From: JBDKVA01 sp039679375
GTDB lineage: Bacteria; Bacillota; Clostridia; Acetivibrionales; DTU013
DNA length: 49,130 nucleotides
Direction: 5' to 3'
Assembly: GCA_039679375.1 (NCBI GenBank)
Contig: JBDKVA010000162.1
Coordinates: 1 to 49,130 of the forward strand
Each line of letters starts with the position of its first letter. The stretch's first letter is position 1. The translations under genes and the position numbers were made by a program. The notes below the pieces were generated by a model that was not told the DNA's origin, searched no databases, and saw nothing but the letters and a program-made list of their open reading frames with translations. This document shows, one piece after another, positions 33,307-41,674 of the stretch.

Positions 33307-34311
33307 ATGCTACAACCATTGATCAAAGTAACCGGCGTTAGTAAAACTTTCAAGGTAAGCAAACGTTCCAGGGGCATTCCAAGCATGATTTTCAACTTGT
33401 TCAGACCTCAATATGAGTATAAAAAGGCTGTAAAAAATATCAGCTTTACAATAAATGAGGGCGAGATGGTTGGCTTTATAGGCCCTAATGGTGCAGGAAA
33501 ATCTACGACTGTCAAAATGCTGTCCGGTATATTATATCCCGATGACGGCGAAATTAATATTTCCGGATATATTCCCTATAAACAGCGGAAAGAATATGTT
33601 TCAAACATTGGCGTGGTGTTTGGGCAAAAGTCGCAGCTTTCATGGGACTTACCCGTAATAGACAGTTTTGAGCTTCTTAAGCATATATATAAAATCCCGG
33701 AGGTAAAGTATAAACAAAACCTTGACCAATTTATCCAATTGCTTGATATGGGCAGCTTCATCAATCAACCTGTCAGGCAGCTTTCACTGGGTCAGCGTAT
33801 GCGGAGCGACATTGCTGCGGCATTGCTGCACTCACCAAGGATCGTATTTTTTGATGAACCCACGATTGGACTTGATGTAGTTGCAAAGGAAAGGGTCCGT
33901 GAATTTATCCGTTATCTGAACGAAAAGCAGGGAATTACGATGATATTTACGACTCACGATATGCAGGATATTGAGAAAACATGCAGCAGGCTGATTATTA
34001 TAGACAAGGGTTCAAAGCTTTATGATGGGAGTATATTAGGCATCAAAGAACAATTTGGCACGTCAAGGCGGGTTAATGTTGAATTTTCAAAAAACTGTTA
34101 TGTTGAACCTATCTGCAATGTAAAGATCGAAGAATTGAATGAACTTGACGGAAGGAAGAAAAGACTGGTTTTCGAGAACTCCAATGTGCATATTGACGAG
34201 TTGATGGCAGAATTACTTGCAAAATATGACGTTAAGGACTTAACAATAGCTGAACCGGAAATAGAAGACCTAATACGCAAAATTTATGAGGGGAGTATTA
34301 AATTGGAATGA
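33307..34311 (+). CDS. ABC-2 type exporter, ATP-binding subunit
   Basis: A 334-residue ATPase for a three-gene ABC transporter. Walker A GPNGAGKST, signature LSLGQR, Walker B IVFFDEPT and the H-loop TTHD are intact. The early phrase FKVSKRSRGIPSMIFNLFRPQYEYKKAVKNISF and the C-terminal extension are typical of the group that pairs with DUF990 (ABC2_membrane_6) permeases. ATG at 33304 or 33307; the second has the better distance from GGAGGA. It ends in an ATGA overlap with the first permease gene. Substrate unknown; related systems export peptides, lipids or drugs. Confidence 0.93.
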   Translation: MLQPLIKVTGVSKTFKVSKRSRGIPSMIFNLFRPQYEYKKAVKNISFTINEGEMVGFIGPNGAGKSTTVKMLSGILYPDDGEINISGYIPYKQRKEYVSNIGVVFGQKSQLSWDLPVIDSFELLKHIYKIPEVKYKQNLDQFIQLLDMGSFINQPVRQLSLGQRMRSDIAAALLHSPRIVFFDEPTIGLDVVAKERVREFIRYLNEKQGITMIFTTHDMQDIEKTCSRLIIIDKGSKLYDGSILGIKEQFGTSRRVNVEFSKNCYVEPICNVKIEELNELDGRKKRLVFENSNVHIDELMAELLAKYDVKDLTIAEPEIEDLIRKIYEGSIKLE

Positions 34312-35096
34312 GAGCCTACATAGAATATGCAAGAAAATCCTTTATAGGAAGCATGGTCTATAAGATTGACTATATTGCAGGCATGATTAATACAATTCTT
34401 CAAATATTCATATTTTGGTGTCTTTACAAGATTATATATGGCAATTCTGCAGAGTTCGACGGGATAACCCTTGCGATGGTGATGACAAGCTTTATCCTAA
34501 GCTTGGGGTTATCCAATACATTTTATCTCAACGATTCATATTTACAGAGAAAAATTTATGACGGAACGATAGCAAATGAATTGTTGAAGCCCGTTAGCTT
34601 TAAGGGACGCTTACTTGCTGAAGATATTGGAAACATACTTTCAAGATTGCTGACTAATTTTTTACCTGAGCTGGTTATCACAGCTCTCACTATAGGAATA
34701 ATGGCTCCTGCCAGTATATTTGCGCTCTTGCTGTTTTTGACAAGTACGGTTCTGGGATTCTTTGTATTGTGGCAGCTTAGTTTTATTATACAGGTCCTGG
34801 CGTTTTGGCTTGTAAATATATGGAGTATATCTACGATTAAAAATGTTTTTGTAAATATTCTTTCTGGCACAATGCTGCCGCTTTGGTTTATGCCGGAAGC
34901 TGTTTTTAATCTAATAAAATACACTCCTTTTGATTCAATCTATTTTACTCCTGTTAGATTATATTTTGGACAGATACTGGGAAGCGATATTGTTTATAAT
35001 TTTCTCAGACAGATATTCTGGATTTTACTGCTTTATGCAATAGGTGAAATTCTATGGCGTGCCGGCCAGCGAAAACTTGTTATACAGGGAGGGTAG
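34308..35096 (+). CDS. ABC-2 type transporter permease 1 (DUF990 family)
   Basis: A 262-residue permease with six membrane helices. The N terminus MRAYIEYARKSFIGSMVYKIDY and YDGTIANELLKPVSF follow the ABC2_membrane_6 pattern (the tIxxeLlkPv motif faces the ATPase). Start overlaps the ATPase stop by four bases, so translation is coupled. Forms a heterodimer with the next gene product (inference). Confidence 0.9.
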   Translation: MRAYIEYARKSFIGSMVYKIDYIAGMINTILQIFIFWCLYKIIYGNSAEFDGITLAMVMTSFILSLGLSNTFYLNDSYLQRKIYDGTIANELLKPVSFKGRLLAEDIGNILSRLLTNFLPELVITALTIGIMAPASIFALLLFLTSTVLGFFVLWQLSFIIQVLAFWLVNIWSISTIKNVFVNILSGTMLPLWFMPEAVFNLIKYTPFDSIYFTPVRLYFGQILGSDIVYNFLRQIFWILLLYAIGEILWRAGQRKLVIQGG

Positions 35097-35099
35097 GGT

Positions 35100-35915
35100 A
35101 TGATGATGAATAATGATACGCTGCCTATGTTTTGGTATTATACAAAGACAACGATAAAATCCTGGTTCCAGTACAAGGTTGATGCTTTTTTGCGTTCAAT
35201 TGCCGTATTTTTACGGGAGGCGACAGGTATTATCGTTATTTATCTTACACTTGCAAAATTTGATAATATCAATGGATGGGACATAAACGAAATGATGTTT
35301 CTGTTCAGCCTGGTCTTTGTAACCTATGGGATTATGATCATATTTTTTACAGGCTTGAGGGACTTTGGATGGCTGATTCAGCAAGGAGGCCTTGACAGGC
35401 TCATGCTCCGGCCGAGGGGACTGCTGTTTCAAATTATTGCGAGTAATTCTGATTGGTTTGCAGCTTTGGGGCATGGCGGCCTTGGGATAACACTGTTTAT
35501 TATATCGGCAAATAGGGCTGGTATAGATTGGAATGCCAAAACAATTATATATTATGTTTTTACTATTATAGGAGGCATACTGATACAGGGTGCGATTTTT
35601 CTTTTCTTTGCCTCGCTTTGTTTCTATCTGATAAAGTCAGAGAACCTGCGGGAGATATTTTTCTGGAAGATGAGGAGATTCGCCATGTATCCGATAAGTA
35701 TCTATCATAAAATTATTCAATATATCCTGATATATGTTGTTCCGTTTGCTTTTGTTAATTACTTCCCTTCCCAATATTTATTACGGAAAGATGATATGCA
35801 GCAATATCCACAACTATATATTTATATTGCACCTTTGTTAGGCATCGCATTATATGCCGGGTCATATGCCTTTTGGAGATTCAGTATACGGTTTTATAAA
35901 GGGACAGGAAATTAA
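35100..35915 (+). CDS. ABC-2 type transporter permease 2 (DUF990 family)
   Basis: A 271-residue permease with six helices and the same family layout: IKSWFQYKVDAFLRS at the start and QQGGLDRLMLRPRG as the coupling motif. It follows permease 1 by three bases. GGAGGG precedes three consecutive-in-frame ATG codons, of which the first is taken. With the two upstream genes it completes the exporter; no accessory or substrate gene is adjacent. Confidence 0.9.
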   Translation: MMMNNDTLPMFWYYTKTTIKSWFQYKVDAFLRSIAVFLREATGIIVIYLTLAKFDNINGWDINEMMFLFSLVFVTYGIMIIFFTGLRDFGWLIQQGGLDRLMLRPRGLLFQIIASNSDWFAALGHGGLGITLFIISANRAGIDWNAKTIIYYVFTIIGGILIQGAIFLFFASLCFYLIKSENLREIFFWKMRRFAMYPISIYHKIIQYILIYVVPFAFVNYFPSQYLLRKDDMQQYPQLYIYIAPLLGIALYAGSYAFWRFSIRFYKGTGN

Positions 35916-36009
35916 GGCTATAACACTTACATATTAATAAAAGATTCTGTCACAGCTAATGGCCGATATTTATCATAAGATCCGGATTTCCCCGGCTAAT
36001 AAGTGTTGA

Positions 36010-36200
36010 ATCGGCATTGGTATTTCTAGAGATAAGCAATACACTGTTTTTGATCGCTTTAATCAAGTAGAAAAATCACTTGCCAGAAACCATGAAGATA
36101 GCGGTATAGGTATGTCACTTGCTGAATCGCTGGTTGAAATGCATAAAGGCAAAATTTCTGTTCGGAGTGAATACGGAAACGGGGCAAGGTGTCTTTTGCT
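36010..36200 (+). pseudogene. Histidine kinase ATPase-domain remnant
   Basis: The frame reads GIGISRDKQYTVFDRF, then NQVEKSLARNHEDSGIGMSL and VEMHKGKISVRSEYGNGA. These are the G1, F and G2 boxes and the closing strand of a HATPase_c domain. A stop codon sits immediately upstream (36007-36009), no N-terminal kinase part exists, and the frame runs on into unrelated sequence to a stop at 36309. It shares a near-identical 35-nt segment with the remnant at 32899-33025. Confidence 0.75.
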
Positions 36201-36218
36201 AAATTTCGCAAAAACTTA

Positions 36219-36254
36219 CCAAAGCTCTGTAATCACTGGATTGCAGGGCTTTGG
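36219..36254. repeat. 15-bp imperfect inverted repeat
   Basis: CCAAAGCTCTGTAAT (36219-36233) and ATTGCAGGGCTTTGG (36240-36254) pair along all 15 positions with two G-U, over a 6-nt loop. No T run follows. It lies between the kinase debris and folD. Confidence 0.65.
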
Positions 36255-36355
36255 CATAACGCAGCAATGGTTTATATTGCTAAAGTTATTCTTCCTGGCA
36301 GGTGAATAAAATGGTATACTAATAGTTGTAAAATTCAATGTAAAGGATGGGTAGA

Positions 36356-37219
36356 ATGGAAGCAAAGGAACTGAAGGGGGCGCCCGTAGCTGAGGCGATA
36401 CGAGCCGATCTGCGCTTGGAGATTGAACGGCTTAAGCAGGCGGGATATATGCCGAAGTTATCGGTTTTGCTTGCCGGTAATGATCCCGGCAGCGCGTGGT
36501 ATGCTCAGAGCAAAGCGAAGGTAGGCGATAAGCTGGGTATTAATGTAGAGGTTACACGGTTTGCCGGGGATGTCCGTGAGGAAGAGCTGATACGGCATAT
36601 AGCCGGACTGAATGAAGACGGATTGGTCCATGGCATATTGGTTGAACTGCCGCTGCCAAAGCATATTAATAAAACTAAGGTTATGAATGCAATATCGCCT
36701 CTGAAGGATGTGGATGGAGTCACTGCAGTGAACCGGGGTTATGTGATGGGGGGACAGGAAGATCTGGCTTTGGTGCCTGCGACTCCCATGTCGTGTATTG
36801 AACTTATCGAGAGGTCTGGTGTGAATCTGAAGGGTAAGAAGGTCACCTTAGTAGGCAGGGGCGATACAGTAGGACGTCCGCTGGCATCGTTGCTGATTAA
36901 TCGTGATGCTACCGTAACAGTTTGCCACACAAAGACTTTGAACCTTGCGGAAGAATGCAGAAAAGCCGAGATAATTGTTGCAGCAGCAGGGCGCAAACAC
37001 CTGATCACATCGGATATGATTTCACAAGGGACAATTGTTATTGATGCGGGTATAAATGAACTGGAAGACGGCACCTTTACAGGGGATGTAGATTATGAAG
37101 CCGTTAAAGAAAAAGCTTCCGCTATTACTCCTGTACCAGGCGGAGTGGGCAGTCTGACAACAACAGTCATTATGGCGAATACCATTAAGGCTTTAAAGCT
37201 CCAGAAGGGTTTGAAATAG
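36356..37219 (+). CDS. folD: Bifunctional methylene-THF dehydrogenase/methenyl-THF cyclohydrolase
   Basis: A 287-residue folate enzyme interconverting methylene-, methenyl- and formyl-THF with NADP. The active-site segment SAWYAQSKAKVGDKLGI holds the catalytic Tyr and Lys. VELPLPKHIN, KDVDGVTAVNRGYV and the Rossmann GRGDTVGRPLASLL are intact. ATG at 36356 has AAAGGA at good spacing; an ATG at 36347 is too close. TATACT at 36315-36320 may be its -10. It forms a pair with fchA nine bases downstream. Confidence 0.95.
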   Translation: MEAKELKGAPVAEAIRADLRLEIERLKQAGYMPKLSVLLAGNDPGSAWYAQSKAKVGDKLGINVEVTRFAGDVREEELIRHIAGLNEDGLVHGILVELPLPKHINKTKVMNAISPLKDVDGVTAVNRGYVMGGQEDLALVPATPMSCIELIERSGVNLKGKKVTLVGRGDTVGRPLASLLINRDATVTVCHTKTLNLAEECRKAEIIVAAAGRKHLITSDMISQGTIVIDAGINELEDGTFTGDVDYEAVKEKASAITPVPGGVGSLTTTVIMANTIKALKLQKGLK

Positions 37220-37228
37220 GAGGAGAAC

Positions 37229-37858
37229 ATGAATATTTATGAAATGACATTGAATGAGTATCTGAATGCTGCATCATCAAAGAGCCCGACACCCGGCGGA
37301 GGAAGCGTCAGCGCCGTCGTTGCTGCAAATGCCGCGGCAATGGTAAGTATGGTTGCCAATCTGACACTGGGCAAAAAGGCATATGAGGCTGTCCAGGGCG
37401 ACGTTGCGGAGATACTTGGCGTTATGGACAGCATAATGTCTGAAATAAAGGTATTGACTGAGAAGGACATGCTGGCGTTCCAGAGCTTCATGGATGCATG
37501 GAAGCTTCCGTCCTCAACGGATGATGAGAAAATCATGAAGAAAGAGGCCATGGAGAAAGCTGCGCAGAATGCTTCATCAGTTCCTTTGGATTTATGCGGG
37601 AAATGCCTCGATATACTCAAACAAGCTTTATACCTTGCTCCGATTGGCAATAAGAGTGCAATATCCGATGTCGGAGTTGCAGTGTACCTTGCTGAGGCAG
37701 CGTTAAATGCGGCGATGCTGAGTGTCGATATCAACCTGCCGTTAATCGGGGATGAAGCTTTTAAGGCAAATCTCCAGGCTCAAAAAGCAAAACTGATTGT
37801 TGAAGCGGAAGAGCTAAAGTTACTTGCTCTGGCTGAGGTGAAGAAAAGACTGAAGTAA
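37229..37858 (+). CDS. fchA: Methenyltetrahydrofolate cyclohydrolase / formiminotransferase-cyclodeaminase family
   Basis: A 209-residue all-helical protein. The signature SPTPGGGSVSAVVAANAAAM is the folate-binding turn, and ISDVGVAVYLAEAALNAAMLSV is the second conserved helix. In Clostridia such stand-alone proteins are FchA cyclohydrolases or formimidoyl-THF cyclodeaminases. Being next to folD, a one-carbon role is secure even if the exact reaction is not. GGAGGAG precedes the ATG. Its stop is 11 bp from the stop of the convergent sugar permease gene, with no terminator between. Confidence 0.92.
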   Translation: MNIYEMTLNEYLNAASSKSPTPGGGSVSAVVAANAAAMVSMVANLTLGKKAYEAVQGDVAEILGVMDSIMSEIKVLTEKDMLAFQSFMDAWKLPSSTDDEKIMKKEAMEKAAQNASSVPLDLCGKCLDILKQALYLAPIGNKSAISDVGVAVYLAEAALNAAMLSVDINLPLIGDEAFKANLQAQKAKLIVEAEELKLLALAEVKKRLK

Positions 37859-37869
37859 AAGCCGTATTC

Positions 37870-38727
37870 TCACCGTCCGCCCATACCGCTCATGGAAATA
37901 CCTTGTACATAATATTTTTGAGCAAAAATGAAGATGATGATACCCGGAATGGTTGTAATGGTGGTTGCGGCCATTAATAAATTCCATTCGGTACCATACT
38001 GCCCCATAAACATCTGCAGGCCTATCGGAAGCGTCCACATCATTTCCTGGTTCAGAATGACCAGAGGCCATAACAGTCCGTTCCAGTAACCCAGAAAGGT
38101 AATCACTGCAAGAGTTACCAGAGCAGGCTTCAGCTGCGGCAGCAGAATTCTCAGAAATACACCCATATGTCCGCAGCCATCGATTCTGGAAGCTTCATCC
38201 AGCTCATATGGAAGGGTGAGATAAAATTGTCTCATCAGGAAAGTTCCGTATGCTGTAAATGCCCATGGAATAATAAGGGATGCATAGGAGTTGGTCCATC
38301 CCATTTTATTCATCATCAGAAATAACGGAATAATGATAACCTGCTGCGGAATCATTAGTGTTGTCAAATATAATCCGAAAAGCGTATCCCTGCCCCTAAA
38401 CCTTAATCTTGAAAATGCATATGCGGCCATGCTGGAGGTTATAAGTGTGATTACCGTTCCGCTTACGGCGACAAAAAGGCTGTTCAGCATGAATTGGCCA
38501 AAAGGAAGGTAGTTCCACGCCGTGGAGTAATTGCTCCACTCAATTCTGGAGCCGAAAAGCTCTATTTTAGAACTAAGCACTTCGCCCGAGGGTTTTAAGG
38601 AGGTTAGAATCATCCACACAAAAGGGAACATCGACAAGCTTGTACAAAAAACAAGCAAGGTGTAATTAATTGCAGTTTTTATTTTTCTAATACGTATCGC
38701 TTTTTCCTTAATGGAGAGATCAGCCAT
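37870..38727 (-). CDS. Carbohydrate ABC transporter permease, MalG type
   Basis: A 285-residue inner-membrane permease with six helices. The coupling (EAA) motif DEASRIDGCGHMGVFLRILLPQ contacts the ATPase. It overlaps the preceding MalF-type gene by eight bases. No ATPase gene is in the cluster, so a shared MsmK-type ATPase encoded elsewhere is expected. It is the last gene of the minus-strand transporter operon. Confidence 0.94.
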   Translation of the reverse strand: MADLSIKEKAIRIRKIKTAINYTLLVFCTSLSMFPFVWMILTSLKPSGEVLSSKIELFGSRIEWSNYSTAWNYLPFGQFMLNSLFVAVSGTVITLITSSMAAYAFSRLRFRGRDTLFGLYLTTLMIPQQVIIIPLFLMMNKMGWTNSYASLIIPWAFTAYGTFLMRQFYLTLPYELDEASRIDGCGHMGVFLRILLPQLKPALVTLAVITFLGYWNGLLWPLVILNQEMMWTLPIGLQMFMGQYGTEWNLLMAATTITTIPGIIIFIFAQKYYVQGISMSGMGGR

Positions 38728-39628
38728 CGTAATACACCCACTTTCGCTGCATTACCAATTGGAGAATTGTAAATGCCAGTATAAAAACAAACATAATTAC
38801 TGAAATAGCGGCGCCGTAGCCCAGCTTATATCCGATGAAGGCGTTGTGGTACAGGTAGAGCCCCAGTATTTCCGTTGCACTCCCGGGACCGCCGTTTGTG
38901 AGGATGTAAACATGATCAAAGGTCTGAAATGCACGGATCAGCTGCGTAAGAAGCACAAAGAAAATGGTTGGTGAAATGATCGGCAGCGTTATATGGAAGA
39001 ACCTTGTAATTTTACTGGCTCCGTCAATCGAAGCAGCTTCATATAGTGAAGGATTGACGCCCTGTAGGCCGGCCGTGAAAATCATCATGTTATAACCTAT
39101 ATATTGCATCAGGCTGGTAATAATCAAAGCTGCCATGGCGGCTTTCGTATCGCCAAGCCAGTTTGGGCCTTGAATGCCGAAACAGTGGAGAACCGTATTT
39201 AATAAACCGAAATCGGGCGCATAAATCCATCTCCAGATCATTGAAAATGCAATAGGCGGCACCAGAACCGGAATAAAAAACATCGCGCGGAAAAACCCCA
39301 TTCCCTTTCTGTTCTGATTCAACCATACCGCAAGCAGCAGTGAAATAATTATATTCAAGCCTACATAGAAAATCACGTAATTGAATGTATTTAAAAGCAC
39401 TTTTCCAAATAGAGGATCCTTTGAAAAAAGTGTTGTAAAGTTTTTGAAACCTACGTATTTTGGTTCGGTCAATAATGACCAGTTAAACATGCTTAAAACA
39501 AATGTCGATATAACCGGCAGCAGTGAAAAGGCCATAAATCCGAGGAAGTTCGGAAACAGAAATACAATAACGGCATATTTGTTTTTAAAAAATTTTCTTT
39601 TTTGCAGGCTTTTTGCTTTACTAGGCAT
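38720..39628 (-). CDS. Carbohydrate ABC transporter permease, MalF type
   Basis: A 302-residue permease with six helices. The N terminus FFKNKYAVIVFLFPNFLGFM and the EAA loop YEAASIDGASKITRFFHITL are family hallmarks. I start at 39628, where GGGAGG lies eight nucleotides upstream; the frame to 39763 runs through a hairpin and is not coding. It sits between the binding protein and the MalG-type gene. A stem-loop separates it from the binding-protein gene. Confidence 0.94.
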   Translation of the reverse strand: MPSKAKSLQKRKFFKNKYAVIVFLFPNFLGFMAFSLLPVISTFVLSMFNWSLLTEPKYVGFKNFTTLFSKDPLFGKVLLNTFNYVIFYVGLNIIISLLLAVWLNQNRKGMGFFRAMFFIPVLVPPIAFSMIWRWIYAPDFGLLNTVLHCFGIQGPNWLGDTKAAMAALIITSLMQYIGYNMMIFTAGLQGVNPSLYEAASIDGASKITRFFHITLPIISPTIFFVLLTQLIRAFQTFDHVYILTNGGPGSATEILGLYLYHNAFIGYKLGYGAAISVIMFVFILAFTILQLVMQRKWVYYDG

Positions 39629-39715
39629 TTGATAACCTCCCTTCTTTCTATTTCTTAAAGGATACGGTCCTGTGCGCACAAAAACCGGCGTTGGATTGTA
39701 TCTTTTATTAACGGG

Positions 39716-39737
39716 TATAGCGGAGTCTTGCTCCAAA
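39716..39737. repeat. Short dispersed repeat, copy 2
   Basis: TATAGCGGAGTCTTGCTCCA plus two A residues match 12103-12124 at 20 of 22 bases and run directly into the hairpin at 39735-39767. Confidence 0.55.
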
Positions 39738-39767
39738 ATTGAAGGGGCTTGGCGCCCCTTCAATTTT
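39735..39767 (-). terminator. Stem-loop between binding-protein and permease genes
   Basis: AAAATTGAAGGGGC and its exact complement pair over 14 bp with a 5-nt loop. It lies 31 nt after the binding-protein stop, inside the operon. With a T-rich end on the minus strand it may act as a partial terminator or mRNA stabiliser, giving more binding protein than permease. Confidence 0.75.
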
Positions 39768-39797
39768 GACTGTGTGTAACAGAGGGGGAAATAAAGA

Positions 39798-41126
39798 TTA
39801 ATTTTCGATTAACTCAAGTTGTGCCTGCAGGTGGTCGAGTCCCTCCTTGACCTTGGTCTCTCCGTTGAAAATTGGGATTAACTGTTCCATAAGAATGGTA
39901 CCGGCCTGCTGCCAGGTAGGGGTTATCTGGTATGTAACCGCAGTTTCCAGAGAGCGCTTTATTGTCGGCTCGAAATCTCTTGGGGCAAGCTTATAATAGG
40001 AATCAATAACGGACATCCTTGCGGGAAGCGCTCTGCCTGCCTCGGCGATAGCTGAGATGGATTCTTTGGACGTAAGCGCTGCAACAGCTTTATAAGCGGC
40101 ATCCTTGTTCTTTGAATACTTTGAAAAACCGAATCCGGTTCCCATTACGGTTGTAACGGTTTTTTGCGGTCCTTCGGGCAGCGGCACGGATGCAAATTTG
40201 AATTTAGCTCTTTTTGTAAAGTCCATTATCTTCCATGGTCCTGTCATCATCATGCCTATGTTTCCCGCAAGCCATTGCTCCTGATCCCATAGAGGATCGC
40301 TGGTAGCTACAAGCTTGGGGCTTACTTTATCAACTGCGACAAAATCCGAGAGCTTTTGTATTGCAGCCACCATGCCGTCATTATTAACGTTATACTTACC
40401 ATTTCCGTCCAGATAGCTTGCTCCATACATAAATGCAAACGGAGCGATGTGATCAAAAAATGAGGATAATGAGTAGCCGTAGTTTCCGTTTTTAGTCAAA
40501 TCCTTTGCTGTCTTAACAAAGTCTTCCCATGTCCAGCCTTGCTTTGGGAACTGTACGCCTGATTTTTCGAACAGGTCTTTATTGTAGTAAATGAAGAAAC
40601 CACCCTGATCATAAGGAAGGCCGATCTGGCTGCCCTTATATTGAAGCATGCCCAGGGCGCCTTTGCTGAAATCTTCAATATCCACGCCAGGATCGGCTTT
40701 AAGGTAGCTGTCCATAGGTTCAAAGGCCATACCGAACGTCTGCACGCGGGCGTTTTGAATTGTAAGTATATCCGGAGTCGACTGCGTTGCAATCTCGGTA
40801 GAAAGTTTTGTCCAGTAGTCATTAAAGCTGGTGGATTCTATATTCAATGTTATTTCCGGATATTTTTCGGATACCGCGGCTGCACGGGAAGCCCACAGCT
40901 TTTTTTCTTCCGGAGACGCGGCCCAATTACGGAAGGTAAGAGTTATCGGCTTGGCAGAGCCGCTTTGTACGGTTTTTTCCGGCGCCGCAGTAGTGGCAGG
41001 CGTAGCAGTGGGGGCAGCGGTAGATGAATCGGAGACTTGCTTTGAGGACTGTGAACAACCTGTAAAAACCAGTGCGGATACCAATACGATTGATGCAAAC
41101 GATAATAACCGGGACGTTTTTTTCAT
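39798..41126 (-). CDS. Sugar ABC transporter substrate-binding lipoprotein (UgpB/MalE type)
   Basis: A 442-residue family 1 solute-binding lipoprotein. The signal ends in VFTGC (Cys24 from this start), then a long Ser/Thr/Ala/Pro linker (about 30-60) of low complexity. The mature domain holds ITLTFRNWAA, QNARVQTFGM, LPYDQGGFFIYYNKDLFEK (the usual family hallmark) and MMMTGPWKI. I take the ATG at 41126, nine bases past AAAGGA. First gene of the transporter operon, driven by a strong promoter at 41302-41330. The sugar is not readable; the neighbouring frl-like genes suggest a glycated amine or amino acid (inference). Confidence 0.93.
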   Translation of the reverse strand: MKKTSRLLSFASIVLVSALVFTGCSQSSKQVSDSSTAAPTATPATTAAPEKTVQSGSAKPITLTFRNWAASPEEKKLWASRAAAVSEKYPEITLNIESTSFNDYWTKLSTEIATQSTPDILTIQNARVQTFGMAFEPMDSYLKADPGVDIEDFSKGALGMLQYKGSQIGLPYDQGGFFIYYNKDLFEKSGVQFPKQGWTWEDFVKTAKDLTKNGNYGYSLSSFFDHIAPFAFMYGASYLDGNGKYNVNNDGMVAAIQKLSDFVAVDKVSPKLVATSDPLWDQEQWLAGNIGMMMTGPWKIMDFTKRAKFKFASVPLPEGPQKTVTTVMGTGFGFSKYSKNKDAAYKAVAALTSKESISAIAEAGRALPARMSVIDSYYKLAPRDFEPTIKRSLETAVTYQITPTWQQAGTILMEQLIPIFNGETKVKEGLDHLQAQLELIEN

Positions 41127-41301
41127 AATGTTCATTCCTTTCTGTATTTAGATTCAGTATACTTGAGAAAAACCGCCTGACAGCATTAAGTAATAAAACC
41201 TGCGGTAAGAATATACTTTACCTGGCAAGCAGAATGCGGCACCTCCTTTCATAGAAAATAGCGTGGAATATATCACTGATGATTTTGTAATGTTGTATTA
41301 T

Positions 41302-41330
41302 ATTGTATTATAAGCAAATGAACATGTCAA
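41302..41330 (-). promoter_or_regulatory. Promoter of the sugar transporter operon
   Basis: On the minus strand TTGACA (41330-41325), a 17-nt spacer and TACAAT (41307-41302). It predicts a leader of about 170 nt before the binding-protein ATG. An AGTATACT palindrome at 41156-41163 is near the start codon. Confidence 0.65.
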
Positions 41331-41441
41331 TAGTCCATAAATAATTAAAAAGCTTATAATATCAGATGTTATATTCATTATTACGGAAATTATTCACAAT
41401 TATAATGTTATATAAGATATTGTAAAAAATCGTTTTGTTAA

Positions 41442-41470
41442 TTGACAATTGATTTAAATGCGGATAAAAT
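41442..41470 (+). promoter_or_regulatory. Promoter of the frlC-hyuA-hyuB-gntR operon
   Basis: TTGACA (41442-41447), 17-nt spacer, TAAAAT (41465-41470). The leader would be about 200 nt and carries GATAATAA...TTATTATC (41550-41557 and 41580-41587), an 8-bp inverted repeat. The 548-bp AT-rich region 41127-41674 otherwise holds no gene; it contains both divergent promoters. Confidence 0.65.
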
Positions 41471-41674
41471 AATAAGCAATATATTATATGACAACAGTTT
41501 GAAATAGAACTGGCTATTAACGGATTATAAAAGCGTGGCAATATATCGGGATAATAATTATTTGCATATTATTTGGCAGTTATTATCTTTAACATTTTGT
41601 AATGTCGGCAATCTTAAGGTTCAAATACGGTTATCGGCTTCATAAAGCTATTCGTAAATAAGGAGGGTATGATT

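Noticed and set aside
36112..36309. 65-residue open frame as an intact small gene
   Set aside because: Its in-frame upstream sequence continues the same kinase domain, so it is an internal piece of a decayed histidine kinase.
37859..37869. Missing terminator between convergent fchA and permease genes
   Set aside because: An 11-bp gap between convergent genes is tight but not rare, and nothing else unusual is seen.
39629..39763. 45-residue N-terminal extension of the MalF-type permease
   Set aside because: It includes the 39735-39767 hairpin and has no ribosome site; GGGAGG precedes 39628.
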